A stretch of 64,000 nucleotides of DNA from Roseburia_C sp051879315 (GTDB lineage: Bacteria > Bacillota > Clostridia > Lachnospirales > Lachnospiraceae): positions 58,974-122,973 of the forward strand of contig JBJELW010000010.1 of assembly GCA_051879315.1 (NCBI GenBank), written 5' to 3'. The position numbers and the translations under genes are program-made. Below are positions 1 through 8,603 of the stretch, piece after piece (position 1 is the stretch's first letter; every line of letters starts with the position of its first letter). Below the pieces are notes generated by a model. The model searched no databases, was not told where the DNA came from, and worked only from the letters and a program-made list of their open reading frames with translations.

Positions 1-348
1 GCCCACAGCATTTATGCGGGAGCAGATGCGCTGCTGATGCCTTCCCAGTTTGAACCCTGTGGTCTGAGCCAACTGATGAGTATGCGGTACGGTACAGTAC
101 CCATTGTACGGGAGACCGGAGGTCTTAAGGATACGGTCATCCCTTACAATGAATATAAAAAGACAGGAACAGGTTTTTCCTTTGCTACATATAATGCCCA
201 TGATATGCGAAATGTGATTTACTATGCACATCAGATTTATAGCAGTGACAAAGAGAGTTGGTATGGAATTATGCGCCGTGGAATGGAGCAGGATTTTTCC
301 TGGAATCATTTGGCGAGGGCATACGAAAAACTATACGAGAGTCTGTAG
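1..348 (+). CDS. glgA: Glycogen synthase, C-terminal fragment
   Basis: The frame is open from base 1 to the TAG at 346-348, so the N-terminal part lies outside the window. The 115 visible residues contain the motif MPSQFEPCGLSQLMSMRYG, with the E-P-C-G-L-x-Q signature of the GT5 starch/glycogen synthase acceptor and ADP-glucose site, followed by IVRETGGLKDTV. GlgA transfers glucose from ADP-glucose to a growing alpha-1,4-glucan in the cytoplasm. The protein ends normally after the C-terminal helix (SWNHLARAYEKLY). It converges with the next gene, leaving three bases between the stops; no terminator is visible between them. Identity is secure; regulation cannot be judged from this fragment. 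Confidence 0.93.
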   Translation, partial: AHSIYAGADALLMPSQFEPCGLSQLMSMRYGTVPIVRETGGLKDTVIPYNEYKKTGTGFSFATYNAHDMRNVIYYAHQIYSSDKESWYGIMRRGMEQDFSWNHLARAYEKLYESL

Positions 349-351
349 GTT

Positions 352-1260
352 TCACACCATGCGAAGGGTATCCCTGTCCAAAGAATAATAATAGATATGA
401 TCTGAGAGGACTTCCTCTTTTTCCAATTGGGTCCGGTTGATTTCACGTACCATTTCACTGAGTTCATCCGGACTCATTTGTGTATCTACAGGTAATAAGA
501 GCACTTCGTGAATACTGCTGGGAAGAATGTACAAATCCCGTTCTAACTGGGTGGCAGCCTGTTTTAAACTGTCAGGGTACAATAATGCACAGGCACCAAA
601 GGATTTTTTTTCATTGGTCAGAACAAACAGGGGAGGTATATTCTCGGCGTCCTGAAGCTCGGAAAGGGCGGCGTTTTCTGTATCATCACACATCATTTCC
701 ATCAGCATGCCGGTAAGCGGCTGGCAAAGCGGCGGGAGAGTTCTAGGGGTGTTGCGTCGGGCGTGTTGGTATAGTTCGTCGGCGGAGATGTCCCACAAGG
801 CCAGATGGTTGTTGCGGATCAGGATTGTGGCATTGCCGGTGCTGTGTGATTCTACCAGGCAATAAAAAACGATTGCCAGATCCAGATAGGGAAAATGGGG
901 GATGTCCTGTAACAGCACCTGGTTCTTTTCATAGTGGATTAATTTAAACATGATACGATTTTTTACCTGCTCGAAATCGGTAAAAAAAGAAAGATCTATG
1001 GGTGCATCCGGTTTGGCGCTTTGGTAAAGATTCAGGATGTGATTTATGATTTCCTCCAAAGTGGTACCGTTGCAGTAGTCGGAATAAAAGTCGTTCAGGT
1101 AGATTGTGGGTGCGACGTTACAATCGGACTCCATAATGGTGAGACCGTCCAGAAACACGTCATTATTTTTCTGAATGGACTGGATGTTGACGCTGGTTCC
1201 CTCCGGAAAAGCATTGCACATGTGCTCGCGGATATAAGATTTGAAAAGCTGGTATGTCAT
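352..1260 (-). CDS. DUF5688-like protein of unknown function
   Basis: A 302-residue soluble protein starting MTYQLFKSYIREHM. The ATG at 1260 is preceded by a good AGGAGG site at 1268-1273. The frame is open further upstream to 1410, but that extension would translate through the tRNA and is rejected. The N-terminal half (NNDVFLDGLTI, then NVAPTIYLNDFYSDY) matches the pattern I associate with DUF5688, a family common in Lachnospiraceae without assigned function. No signal peptide, membrane segment or recognised catalytic motif is visible. It is a single gene converging with glgA. Family assignment is from memory of the consensus; function is unknown. Confidence 0.75.
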   Translation of the reverse strand: MTYQLFKSYIREHMCNAFPEGTSVNIQSIQKNNDVFLDGLTIMESDCNVAPTIYLNDFYSDYCNGTTLEEIINHILNLYQSAKPDAPIDLSFFTDFEQVKNRIMFKLIHYEKNQVLLQDIPHFPYLDLAIVFYCLVESHSTGNATILIRNNHLALWDISADELYQHARRNTPRTLPPLCQPLTGMLMEMMCDDTENAALSELQDAENIPPLFVLTNEKKSFGACALLYPDSLKQAATQLERDLYILPSSIHEVLLLPVDTQMSPDELSEMVREINRTQLEKEEVLSDHIYYYSLDRDTLRMV

Positions 1261-1358
1261 AGAAAGACCTCCTGATAAAATTAGAATGGATAAAATTGAA
1301 ATAATTAAATTGGAAAATTGCACGAACCGTGCTGTGTGAAATATATTAAAAAAAGAAA

Positions 1359-1431
1359 AGCCGATAATCGGATTCGAACCGATGACCCCTTCATTACGAG
1401 TGAAGTGCACTACCTACTGTGCTATATCGGC
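1359..1431 (-). tRNA. tRNA-Thr (anticodon CGU)
   Basis: On the minus strand a full cloverleaf can be folded. The acceptor stem GCCGATA pairs with TATCGGC. The anticodon stem CTTCA/TGAAG encloses the loop CTCGTAA, giving anticodon CGT. The T arm carries GGTTCGAATCC. The discriminator is U and no CCA is encoded. It reads the threonine codon ACG. It sits between the DUF5688-like gene and the divergent small membrane protein. Confidence 0.95.
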
Positions 1432-1617
1432 ATGTCAATCAGACACCTGTATATTATATAGATAAACTTCTTATTTTGCAATTGTTTTTTTAAAAAAGGT
1501 AAAAAAAGTTGTGCCAGCAACTGATTATTGTTATAATGTAACTGTTATGTGATATCGTTGGGAGAATGAGACGGTAGAAAAAGAATGGATGAACTGAGTG
1601 AATTGGAGGAGTGCAGA

Positions 1618-2040
1618 ATGGAAATAAAGGAATTTCTTTCCAAAGGAACAGATGAAAAAAGGAAAAAGAAAATTATTTTGGTAAAGAAAGAAACGTCATC
1701 AAAGAAACATTCATCAGATATTTCACGTAAGCTTCGTGATTTTGTGGAGAATCGTGCGCTAGTCTGCCTGAGTGGTTTTGTTTTGCTTGCGTTGTTGACG
1801 ATTATTTTGGGGATTGCAGTATTTCACATACCGGTGTTAACCGTGGTGCTGGTAGTGCTGATTGAGGCCGGTATGGCCGCGTGCCTGCACAATCTGCCCA
1901 TCTGGCTTCATGGGCTTGTGTTGGTGGCGCAGGTTCTGTTAGGGGGAATTGTTTCACAGATCGTGTTTATGATTCTGGCAGTGCTCTGTTATGTTTTGGG
2001 AATTTTTACATTGAAGTTTGAGGCAGAGAAAAGTAATTAA
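1618..2040 (+). CDS. Small multi-span membrane protein, unknown function
   Basis: I place the start at ATG 1618 (140 aa) because GGAGGA lies at 1605-1610, seven bases upstream; an in-frame ATG at 1585 has only a weak site. The first ~45 residues are very basic and lysine-rich, followed by about 85 hydrophobic residues that can form three or four membrane helices (for example LVCLSGFVLLALLTIILGI and FMILAVLCYVLGIFTL). It ends 26 bases before the DHH phosphoesterase and is probably cotranscribed with it. No family is recognised. The charge pattern suggests a cytoplasmic N-terminus. Confidence 0.7.
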   Translation: MEIKEFLSKGTDEKRKKKIILVKKETSSKKHSSDISRKLRDFVENRALVCLSGFVLLALLTIILGIAVFHIPVLTVVLVVLIEAGMAACLHNLPIWLHGLVLVAQVLLGGIVSQIVFMILAVLCYVLGIFTLKFEAEKSN

Positions 2041-2066
2041 GAAGTACATATAAGAGGAGTAATACA

Positions 2067-3053
2067 ATGGACCCTAAGCAGTTAATTGAAATTTTAAAGG
2101 GACATAAGACCTATATTCAGACACATAATTTCCCGGACCCCGATGCCATAGCCAGTGCCTTTGGCTTGCAGTTTTTTTTGAAACAACATGGAATCCGGGC
2201 GGATATCTGTTATGATGGACGTATAGAAAAATTAAGCACCAAAAAGATGTTCAGTGTTTTCGGTATAGATATTTTGTCTAAGGATGAGATATCTGATATG
2301 CTTGAAGAAGATTATATTGTGACGGTGGATTCGCAAAAATATAATTCGAATCTGACGGATTTTATAGGGGATGAGGTGGCTTGTATCGACCATCATCCCA
2401 CTGTTTTTGCCTGCGAATATGCTTATAAAGATGTCAGAATGGTGGGAGCCTGTGCCACATTGATCGCAGAATATTTTTGCCGTACCCAGACGGAAATGTC
2501 ACCTGAAGTGGCCAGCTGTCTGGCATATGGGATTAAGATGGATACTGCAGATTTCATGCGTGGGGCTACAGCTTTGGATGCGGAGATGTTCTCCTATGTG
2601 TTTCAGAGGGCGAAGCCAGAGTTCCTTTCGGAGATGTATGCCAATGTTATGGAATTTTCGGATCTGAAGGCCTATGGAGCTGCCATTGACAACATCCATG
2701 TATACGGAGAAGTCGGGTTTGCTGCGATTCCTTTTGATTGCCCGGATGCATTGATTGCAATTATTTCAGACTTCATTTTGTCGTTGGATGTTGTCAATTT
2801 TTCCGTGGTATATGCTATTCGTTCGGATGGCATTAAGTTTTCCGTGCGCAGTGCCAGAACCGGTGTGGATGCAGGCATTGTAGTGGCAAAGGCGCTGCAG
2901 GGATACGGCAGCGGTGGAGGTCATCCGTTTATGGCGGGGGGATTTATTCCACGGGAGCATGTGGATGGTCTGTCGCAAAAAGTAGATTATATGATTGAAC
3001 AGCTCTTTTTGAATGAAATTGCCAAAGCAGAGATGCAGCATCAGGGAGTATAG
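2067..3053 (+). CDS. DHH-family phosphoesterase (NrnA-like)
   Basis: A 328-residue protein with the DHH phosphoesterase layout. The metal-binding motif DPDAIAS is at residues 24-30, VDSQ near 87-90, the DHH triad at 108-110, and the C-terminal DHHA1 substrate motif GGGHPFMAGG near residue 299. Proteins with this order and length hydrolyse nanoRNAs, pAp or related nucleotides using Mn2+. The exact substrate (oligoribonucleotide, pAp, c-di-nucleotide) cannot be decided here because no PAS or GGDEF domain is present. The RBS AGAGGAG precedes the ATG. It lies just upstream of the amidase gene, with which it may share a transcript. Confidence 0.85.
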   Translation: MDPKQLIEILKGHKTYIQTHNFPDPDAIASAFGLQFFLKQHGIRADICYDGRIEKLSTKKMFSVFGIDILSKDEISDMLEEDYIVTVDSQKYNSNLTDFIGDEVACIDHHPTVFACEYAYKDVRMVGACATLIAEYFCRTQTEMSPEVASCLAYGIKMDTADFMRGATALDAEMFSYVFQRAKPEFLSEMYANVMEFSDLKAYGAAIDNIHVYGEVGFAAIPFDCPDALIAIISDFILSLDVVNFSVVYAIRSDGIKFSVRSARTGVDAGIVVAKALQGYGSGGGHPFMAGGFIPREHVDGLSQKVDYMIEQLFLNEIAKAEMQHQGV

Positions 3054-3083
3054 AGCGAAAGAGTCTGAAAGAGGATAGGGAAA

Positions 3084-4505
3084 GTGATGCAAAAGATTAA
3101 AAGGTATTTGGTGCTGTTTCTGACAGTTGTGATGATGGGGCAGTGCGCTTTTGAAATATCTGCTTTGGCAGAGCAGAATGAGGAAAATGCGAGCGCTGGG
3201 AACCAGGAACAGACAGAGGAAACAGAGGAAGCAGAGGGAGCAGAGAAAGTCGAAAGTGGAGAGGATGCTTCTATCGTGGAGGAGCAGGAGGCACCTGTGA
3301 TGAGTCTGCAGCGGGATATTGTGGTGGTACTGGATCCTGGACACGGAGGCAGCGACGGCGGTGCATGCCGGGGAAGTTATGTGGAACGTGATCTGGCACT
3401 GAGCATTGCCTATTATTGCAAAGAAGAACTGGAAAAATATCCCGGAGTAACGGTATATATGACCAGAACCGACAACAGCAGTGAATGTATGGGTCGGGAT
3501 GAGAGAGCCGAATTCGCCTGGGAAAAGGATGCGGATCTTCTGGTCAGTTTTCATCTGAATGCTACCGGATCCACCAGCACTACGCAAACCGGTGCCGAGG
3601 TCTACTATCCCAATAGCAACTACAATCCGGCCATTGGCAGTCTGGGGTATCGGGCAGCGTCCAGCATTCTGACGGAGTTATGCGGGCTGGGACTGGCTAA
3701 TAACGGCTGTAAGACCAGAATGTCTAATGATACATATTATTTTGATGGTACGGTGGCAGATTATCTGGGAATCAACTATTGGAGCAAGATCAAGGGATTT
3801 CCCGGAGTTTTGATTGAACATGCCTATATCAATAACCCCAGTGACAGAGATAATTATCTCAGCAGTGAGGAGCAATTAAAAGCACTTGGTGTGGCAGATG
3901 CCACCGGCATCATGAACTATTTTTATCAGAATGAAGATGCCTATATTACCCACACAGGAAGCTGGGAGCATGATGACGGCGGATGGTGGTACAAGCGGCG
4001 GGACGGAAGTTATCCGTGCAATTGCTGGGAATGGATTGATGGACGATGGTTCTATTTTAACAATTGGGGATATCTTTGCACCGGATGGCAGGAACTGGGT
4101 GGATACTGGTATTATCTGGGAACCCGTGGGATGATGGCTACCGGATGGCAGAAAGTCGGAGATAAATGGTATTATCTGTCCCCGGACAGTGGTGCTATGG
4201 AGAACGGTTGGGTAAACACGGATGGGCAGTGGTATTTTCTGTATCCCGGAGAAGGTTATATGGCAACCGGCTGGCTGTATCACCAGGGAGTCTGGTATTT
4301 TCTGCAACCGGGAAGTGGAAACATGGCAACCGGATGGAGATACCTTGGCGGGAAATGGTATTATTTTGATCAGGATGGAGCCATGTTGACCGGCTGGTAT
4401 GAAGTGGATGGAAAATGGTATTACAGCTATGCCAAGGGAGATATGGCAAAAAACACATGGATTGGCGGATATTTTGTAGGCCCAGATGGTGCATGGATTC
4501 CGTAA
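3084..4505 (+). CDS. Secreted N-acetylmuramoyl-L-alanine amidase with wall-binding repeats
   Basis: About 473 residues. The start is GTG 3084 or ATG 3087, both behind GAGGA at 3071-3075. An N-terminal signal peptide (KIKRYLVLFLTVVMMG) is followed by an acidic Glu-rich stretch. The Amidase_3 domain then carries its zinc ligands and catalytic residues in DPGHGGSDGG, ERDLAL, SFHLNA and IEHAYINN. From about residue 290 there are repeated GWQ..G.KWYY units of the choline-binding/CW_binding_1 type. The enzyme cuts the bond between MurNAc and the stem peptide and is tethered to the wall by the repeats. The same repeat type is found on the two LRR proteins near 31-38 kb, suggesting a shared wall ligand. 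A terminator follows. Confidence 0.9.
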   Translation: MMQKIKRYLVLFLTVVMMGQCAFEISALAEQNEENASAGNQEQTEETEEAEGAEKVESGEDASIVEEQEAPVMSLQRDIVVVLDPGHGGSDGGACRGSYVERDLALSIAYYCKEELEKYPGVTVYMTRTDNSSECMGRDERAEFAWEKDADLLVSFHLNATGSTSTTQTGAEVYYPNSNYNPAIGSLGYRAASSILTELCGLGLANNGCKTRMSNDTYYFDGTVADYLGINYWSKIKGFPGVLIEHAYINNPSDRDNYLSSEEQLKALGVADATGIMNYFYQNEDAYITHTGSWEHDDGGWWYKRRDGSYPCNCWEWIDGRWFYFNNWGYLCTGWQELGGYWYYLGTRGMMATGWQKVGDKWYYLSPDSGAMENGWVNTDGQWYFLYPGEGYMATGWLYHQGVWYFLQPGSGNMATGWRYLGGKWYYFDQDGAMLTGWYEVDGKWYYSYAKGDMAKNTWIGGYFVGPDGAWIP

Positions 4506-4530
4506 TTCCTCTTTTAAACATTATTTATAT

Positions 4531-4570
4531 CAGGGCTGTTGGTCCCAGAGGGATCGGCAGCCCTGTTTTT
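4531..4570 (+). terminator. Rho-independent terminator after the amidase gene
   Basis: Arms CAGGGCTG (4531-4538) and CAGCCCTG (4558-4565), with a partly paired inner loop, are followed by TTTTT. It points in the direction of the amidase gene and separates it from the convergent permease gene. Confidence 0.85.
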
Positions 4571-4584
4571 GTGGTTAATCGCCT

Positions 4585-5397
4585 TTAGTAATTGTGGCTT
4601 TTTCCGTAGTGTTTTTCCACTGCGCTGGTCAGCTGATACAGGATCATTGCTATGGCACACAAAATTAAAATGGACAGAATCACCCAATCCAGCTTAAACA
4701 CCTGACTTCCGTATATGATCAGATAACCCAGTCCTTTTTTTGCGGCAATGAATTCCCCGATGATAACGCCCACCAGACACAGGCCGATATTTACCTTCAT
4801 AATACTTAGGATTGCCGGAATATTTCCGGGAATCAGTATCTTAAAAAGGATATCTTTCTTGGTGCCTCCCAAGGTGCGGATCAACAATAGTTTGTCGGCA
4901 TCCATGGTGATAAAGGTGGTATAGAGACTGAGAATGGAGCCGAAGATTGCTACGGACATACCAGTGACAATGATTGTTTTGTAGTTACCACCCAGCCACA
5001 CAATCAGGAGGGGAGCCAGGGCAGATTTCGGCAGGGAATTCAGTATCACCAGATAAGGATCCAGCGTTTCAGAAATTCCCTTACTCATCCATAGTATAGT
5101 GGCAACGAGTATGGTAAACAGTGTTACCAGAAAAAAGCTGGCAAGGGTCTCAAACAGCGTGATGCCTACGTGATAGAGCAGGGAGTTTGAGCAGATCATA
5201 TCATAGCAGCAGTGAACCAGCCGGGACGGACTGCTGAAAATAAAAGGATCCACAATTCTCAATGAGGCTGTGATCTCCCATTGTGCCAGGAAAACAACCA
5301 TAATCAGAATCCGAAAAAAACGGATTTTTATCTTATGGCGTTTGATATTTTGCATATATAAGGCCTGTGCCTGTGACTGCTCAACCATTTTGTTCAA
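4585..5397 (-). CDS. ABC importer permease, SsuC/TauC/ThiX type
   Basis: A 270-residue inner-membrane permease with about six hydrophobic segments. It carries the BPD_transp_1 cytoplasmic loop, here TLGGTKKDILFKILIPGNIPAIL, where the EAA-type glycine contacts the ATPase. The closest families are transporters of sulfonates, taurine, nitrate or hydroxymethylpyrimidine. Its start overlaps the end of the ATPase gene by 17 bases, so the two are translated together. No periplasmic-type binding protein is present on either side, so the substrate cannot be inferred. Confidence 0.85.
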   Translation of the reverse strand: MNKMVEQSQAQALYMQNIKRHKIKIRFFRILIMVVFLAQWEITASLRIVDPFIFSSPSRLVHCCYDMICSNSLLYHVGITLFETLASFFLVTLFTILVATILWMSKGISETLDPYLVILNSLPKSALAPLLIVWLGGNYKTIIVTGMSVAIFGSILSLYTTFITMDADKLLLIRTLGGTKKDILFKILIPGNIPAILSIMKVNIGLCLVGVIIGEFIAAKKGLGYLIIYGSQVFKLDWVILSILILCAIAMILYQLTSAVEKHYGKSHNY

Positions 5398-6148
5398 ATT
5401 CCTTCCATATCATATTAAAATAATGTTTGAATTCGGATGCATTTCTTTTTTCCATTACGGAAAGCTCTTTTGAAAACTGTATCGGAATAATGGTTCGGAT
5501 CTGTCCGGGACGGCTGCTTAAAACAATGATGCGGTCTCCCATGGAGATGGCTTCCGAAAGATCGTGGGTGACCAGAATAGCGGTTTTCTTTTCTTTCCGG
5601 ATTATGTTTCCGATATCGTTGCTGACGTTGAGTCTGGTCTGATAGTCCAAAGCGGAAAAGGGTTCGTCTAAAAGCAACAGATCCGGTTTTAAAACCAACG
5701 TGCGGATCAATGCGGCTCTTTGCCTCATGCCGCCGGAAAGTTCCCCGGGGTGCTTGTCAGCAAAGGACGAAAGACCATAAGTGTCCAACAGTTCATCGGC
5801 ATAGGACAGATTTTCAGGAGTCAGTTTTTTCTGAATCTCTAATCCCAATAAAACATTTTTCCGGATTGTCCGCCATTCCAATAAGTGATCTTTCTGCAGC
5901 ATATATCCCATCTGCAAAGTGTTTTCCGGGGTAAGGGGGTGTCCATGGTAGGAGATCTCACCGCTGCCGGGAGTCAATAGACCGGCAATTATGGACAAAA
6001 GTGTAGATTTTCCACATCCGCTGGGCCCTACGATTGCTACAAACTCTCCCGGAGTTACAGAAAAACTAATGTTGGAGAGGGCCTTTGTCTCTCCGGATAC
6101 GGTGTGATAGTAGTAATCTATATTGGATAATTCTATAATCGATTGCAT
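5381..6148 (-). CDS. ABC importer ATP-binding protein, SsuB/TauB/ThiZ type
   Basis: A 255-residue nucleotide-binding subunit. Walker A is GPSGCGKST, the ABC signature is LSGGMRQRAALIRT, Walker B is LLLLDEPFSALD, and the H-loop is LVTHDLSEAI. It pairs with the overlapping permease downstream. Partner motif conservation places it in the nitrate/sulfonate/taurine/HMP importer group. The first gene of this minus-strand pair faces queH, whose true start is at 6350. The likely operon promoter lies in the ~200 bp between them. The binding protein must be encoded elsewhere or be absent. Confidence 0.88.
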   Translation of the reverse strand: MQSIIELSNIDYYYHTVSGETKALSNISFSVTPGEFVAIVGPSGCGKSTLLSIIAGLLTPGSGEISYHGHPLTPENTLQMGYMLQKDHLLEWRTIRKNVLLGLEIQKKLTPENLSYADELLDTYGLSSFADKHPGELSGGMRQRAALIRTLVLKPDLLLLDEPFSALDYQTRLNVSNDIGNIIRKEKKTAILVTHDLSEAISMGDRIIVLSSRPGQIRTIIPIQFSKELSVMEKRNASEFKHYFNMIWKEFEQNG

Positions 6149-6349
6149 AATGTCACCTGGAAATGGAGGTATAGTTCATCTTATGAGAAGATCTGTATTT
6201 TGTGTTTGTCCTGGGAACAAGGTGACGTCGGCTTGAGTTCCCGGATTTTGTATGTGCATCAGGCCAAAAGAACTTGCCACGAAACATTTGATTTATATAT
6301 CCAGATTATGTATAATACCAAAGGACTATCACAATCATGGGAGATACAG

Positions 6350-6988
6350 ATGGGTACGAATTATCAGTTGGAGCTGGATCATATCATTGATACATTACAG
6401 AAGGAGCAGAAGGTTCCCACTTTACTGCTTCATAGCTGTTGTGCACCCTGCAGCTCTTATGTGATCGAATATCTGTCCCAATACTTTCGAATTACCGTGT
6501 TTTACTACAATCCCAATATCTACCCGGATGAGGAATACAGGAAACGTGTGAAGGAGCAGCAGGAATTCATCCGGCGTTTTCCCACGGTGTACCCGGTGGA
6601 ATTTATTGAAGGAGACTTTGAGAAGGAAGCCTTTTATGAGATGGCCAGGGGACTGGAGCAGGTGAAGGAAGGTGGGGAGCGCTGCTTTGGCTGTTACAGA
6701 CTACGGTTGGAAAAAACGGCAGTGATGGCTGCGGAAAAAGAGTTTGACTATTTTACCACCACCTTATCCATCAGCCCTTTGAAAAACGCCGCAAAGCTCA
6801 ATGAAATTGGTTTGGAGCTGGCGAAGCAGTACAGAGTGCCTTATCTATTGTCGGATTTTAAAAAGCGCAACGGATATAAGCGCTCGGTGGAAATATCAAA
6901 GGAATATGAGATGTACCGCCAGGATTATTGCGGATGTGTATTTTCCATGCGGGAGCGGGAGGCACAGAAAGCAGAAAAAATGATGTAG
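6350..6988 (+). CDS. queH: Epoxyqueuosine reductase QueH
   Basis: I place the start at ATG 6350, behind GGGAGA at 6339-6344, giving 212 aa, the usual QueH length. The frame extends upstream to 6143 but that part has no site and overlaps the ABC ATPase. Diagnostic features are the N-terminal cysteine pair SCCAPCS, the middle pair GERCFGCYRLR, and YCGC near the C-terminus, which hold the metal centres of the DUF208/QueH family. QueH performs the last step of queuosine tRNA modification, reducing epoxyqueuosine at the wobble base. It is followed 45 bases later by argH. Confidence 0.92.
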   Translation: MGTNYQLELDHIIDTLQKEQKVPTLLLHSCCAPCSSYVIEYLSQYFRITVFYYNPNIYPDEEYRKRVKEQQEFIRRFPTVYPVEFIEGDFEKEAFYEMARGLEQVKEGGERCFGCYRLRLEKTAVMAAEKEFDYFTTTLSISPLKNAAKLNEIGLELAKQYRVPYLLSDFKKRNGYKRSVEISKEYEMYRQDYCGCVFSMREREAQKAEKMM

Positions 6989-7033
6989 ATTTACACTGCA
7001 TTCATTTATTATAAAGAGAGAGAGGAACGAACA

Positions 7034-8449
7034 ATGGCACAGTTATGGGGAGGACGTTTTACCAAGGAGACCGATCAGCTGGTTTACAATTTTAATGCGT
7101 CCATATCATTTGATCAGAAATTTTACAAACAGGATATTCTGGGAAGCAAGGCTCATGTGGCTATGCTGGCAAAGCAGGGGATTCTCACAGAGCGGGAGAT
7201 GAAGGATATTGTGGCCTGCCTGGATGAGATACAGTCGGATGTGGAATCCGGCAATTTGGAAATCACGGATAAATATGAAGATATCCACAGCTTTGTGGAG
7301 GCAAATCTCATTGATCGACTGGGGGACACCGGTAAAAAACTTCACACCGGAAGAAGCAGAAATGACCAGGTGGCATTGGATATGCGGCTTTATACCAGAC
7401 TGGAGGTATTACATACAGACGCACTGTTAAAGGAGCTTTTGGAGACGCTGCTTCACATTATGGAGGAGAATACGGACACCATTATGCCGGGATTTACCCA
7501 TTTACAGAAGGCACAGCCCATTACATTAGCCCACCACATGGGAGCTTATTTCGAGATGTTTAAGCGGGACCGCCAGCGTCTGGAGGATATTTACCATCGT
7601 ATGAATTACTGTCCGCTGGGATCCGGCGCACTGGCCGGCACTACCTATCCATTGGATCGGGATTATACGGCACAGCTTTTAGGCTTCTATGGTCCCACAT
7701 TAAACAGTATGGATGGCGTGTCAGACCGGGACTATCTCATTGAATTTTTGTCTGCGGCGGCTACCATCATGATGCATCTCAGTCGATTCAGTGAGGAAGT
7801 AATCATCTGGAACTCCAATGAATATCAGTTCGTGGAGATTGATGATGCCTATAGTACCGGCAGCAGCATCATGCCTCAGAAGAAGAATCCGGATATTGCG
7901 GAGCTGGTAAGAGGTAAGACAGGACGTGTTTATGGTGCACTGATGTCTTTGCTCACCACCATGAAGGGAATCCCGCTGGCATATAATAAGGATATGCAGG
8001 AGGATAAGGAGCTGTCCTTTGATGCCATGGACACCGTAAAGGGGTGTCTGGCACTTTTCACCGGCATGTTAAAGACCATGAAATTCAATAAGGACGTGAT
8101 GAGAAAGAGTGCCAACAATGGATTTACCAATGCCACCGATGCGGCAGATTATCTGGTGAACCATGGGGTACCTTTCCGGGATGCCCACGGAATCGTGGGA
8201 CAGATTGTTCTTTACTGTATCGAAAAGAACATTGCCATCGATGATATGTCATTGGAGGAGTTAAAAGCCATTAGTCCGGTGTTTGAGGAAGATATTTACG
8301 ATGCAATCTCCATGGAGACCTGTGTCAATAAACGTTTGACCGTGGGGGCGCCGGGAAAAGAGGCCATGGAGAACGTAATCGCCCTTCACAAGGAGTATCT
8401 GGCCACCGACTGGCAGGATGAGATTGCCATTCCCCAGGAAGAAAAATAG
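7034..8449 (+). CDS. argH: Argininosuccinate lyase
   Basis: 471 residues, full length for the family. It begins AQLWGGRFTKETD and contains TGRSRNDQVALD and the fumarase/aspartase superfamily signature GSSIMPQKKNPD, whose serine is the catalytic acid/base loop residue. It cleaves argininosuccinate to arginine and fumarate, the last step of arginine synthesis, as a cytoplasmic tetramer. The RBS AGAGAGGAACG precedes ATG 7034. No other arg gene is nearby. A promoter for the next gene (asd) lies downstream, so argH probably ends its own unit. Confidence 0.97.
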   Translation: MAQLWGGRFTKETDQLVYNFNASISFDQKFYKQDILGSKAHVAMLAKQGILTEREMKDIVACLDEIQSDVESGNLEITDKYEDIHSFVEANLIDRLGDTGKKLHTGRSRNDQVALDMRLYTRLEVLHTDALLKELLETLLHIMEENTDTIMPGFTHLQKAQPITLAHHMGAYFEMFKRDRQRLEDIYHRMNYCPLGSGALAGTTYPLDRDYTAQLLGFYGPTLNSMDGVSDRDYLIEFLSAAATIMMHLSRFSEEVIIWNSNEYQFVEIDDAYSTGSSIMPQKKNPDIAELVRGKTGRVYGALMSLLTTMKGIPLAYNKDMQEDKELSFDAMDTVKGCLALFTGMLKTMKFNKDVMRKSANNGFTNATDAADYLVNHGVPFRDAHGIVGQIVLYCIEKNIAIDDMSLEELKAISPVFEEDIYDAISMETCVNKRLTVGAPGKEAMENVIALHKEYLATDWQDEIAIPQEEK

Positions 8450-8512
8450 CCGGTTTGGTACATCTGTATAAGAAAAAGTACAATTTTGCAGTATTTTTTG
8501 ATAGTTTGTGTG

Positions 8513-8541
8513 TTGATTTTTTCTACAGAATCGTATAGTAT
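8513..8541 (+). promoter_or_regulatory. Promoter of asd
   Basis: TTGATT at 8513-8518 and TAGTAT at 8536-8541 with a 17-bp spacer. The predicted 5' leader to asd is about 55 bases. Confidence 0.6.
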
Positions 8542-8603
8542 ATTTGCAAGAAAGACAAATGTGCGCGTGAGACGTACAAAGTAAAACACAAGGAGAATTA
8601 GAG

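Noticed and set aside
1261..1410. Upstream extension of the DUF5688-like reading frame
   Set aside because: It would translate through the tRNA-Thr gene; a strong RBS supports the start at 1260.
2766..3587. 273-codon minus-strand open frame
   Set aside because: It lies across the DHH and amidase genes, is Ser/His/Phe-rich in a shadow-like manner and has no RBS or domain.
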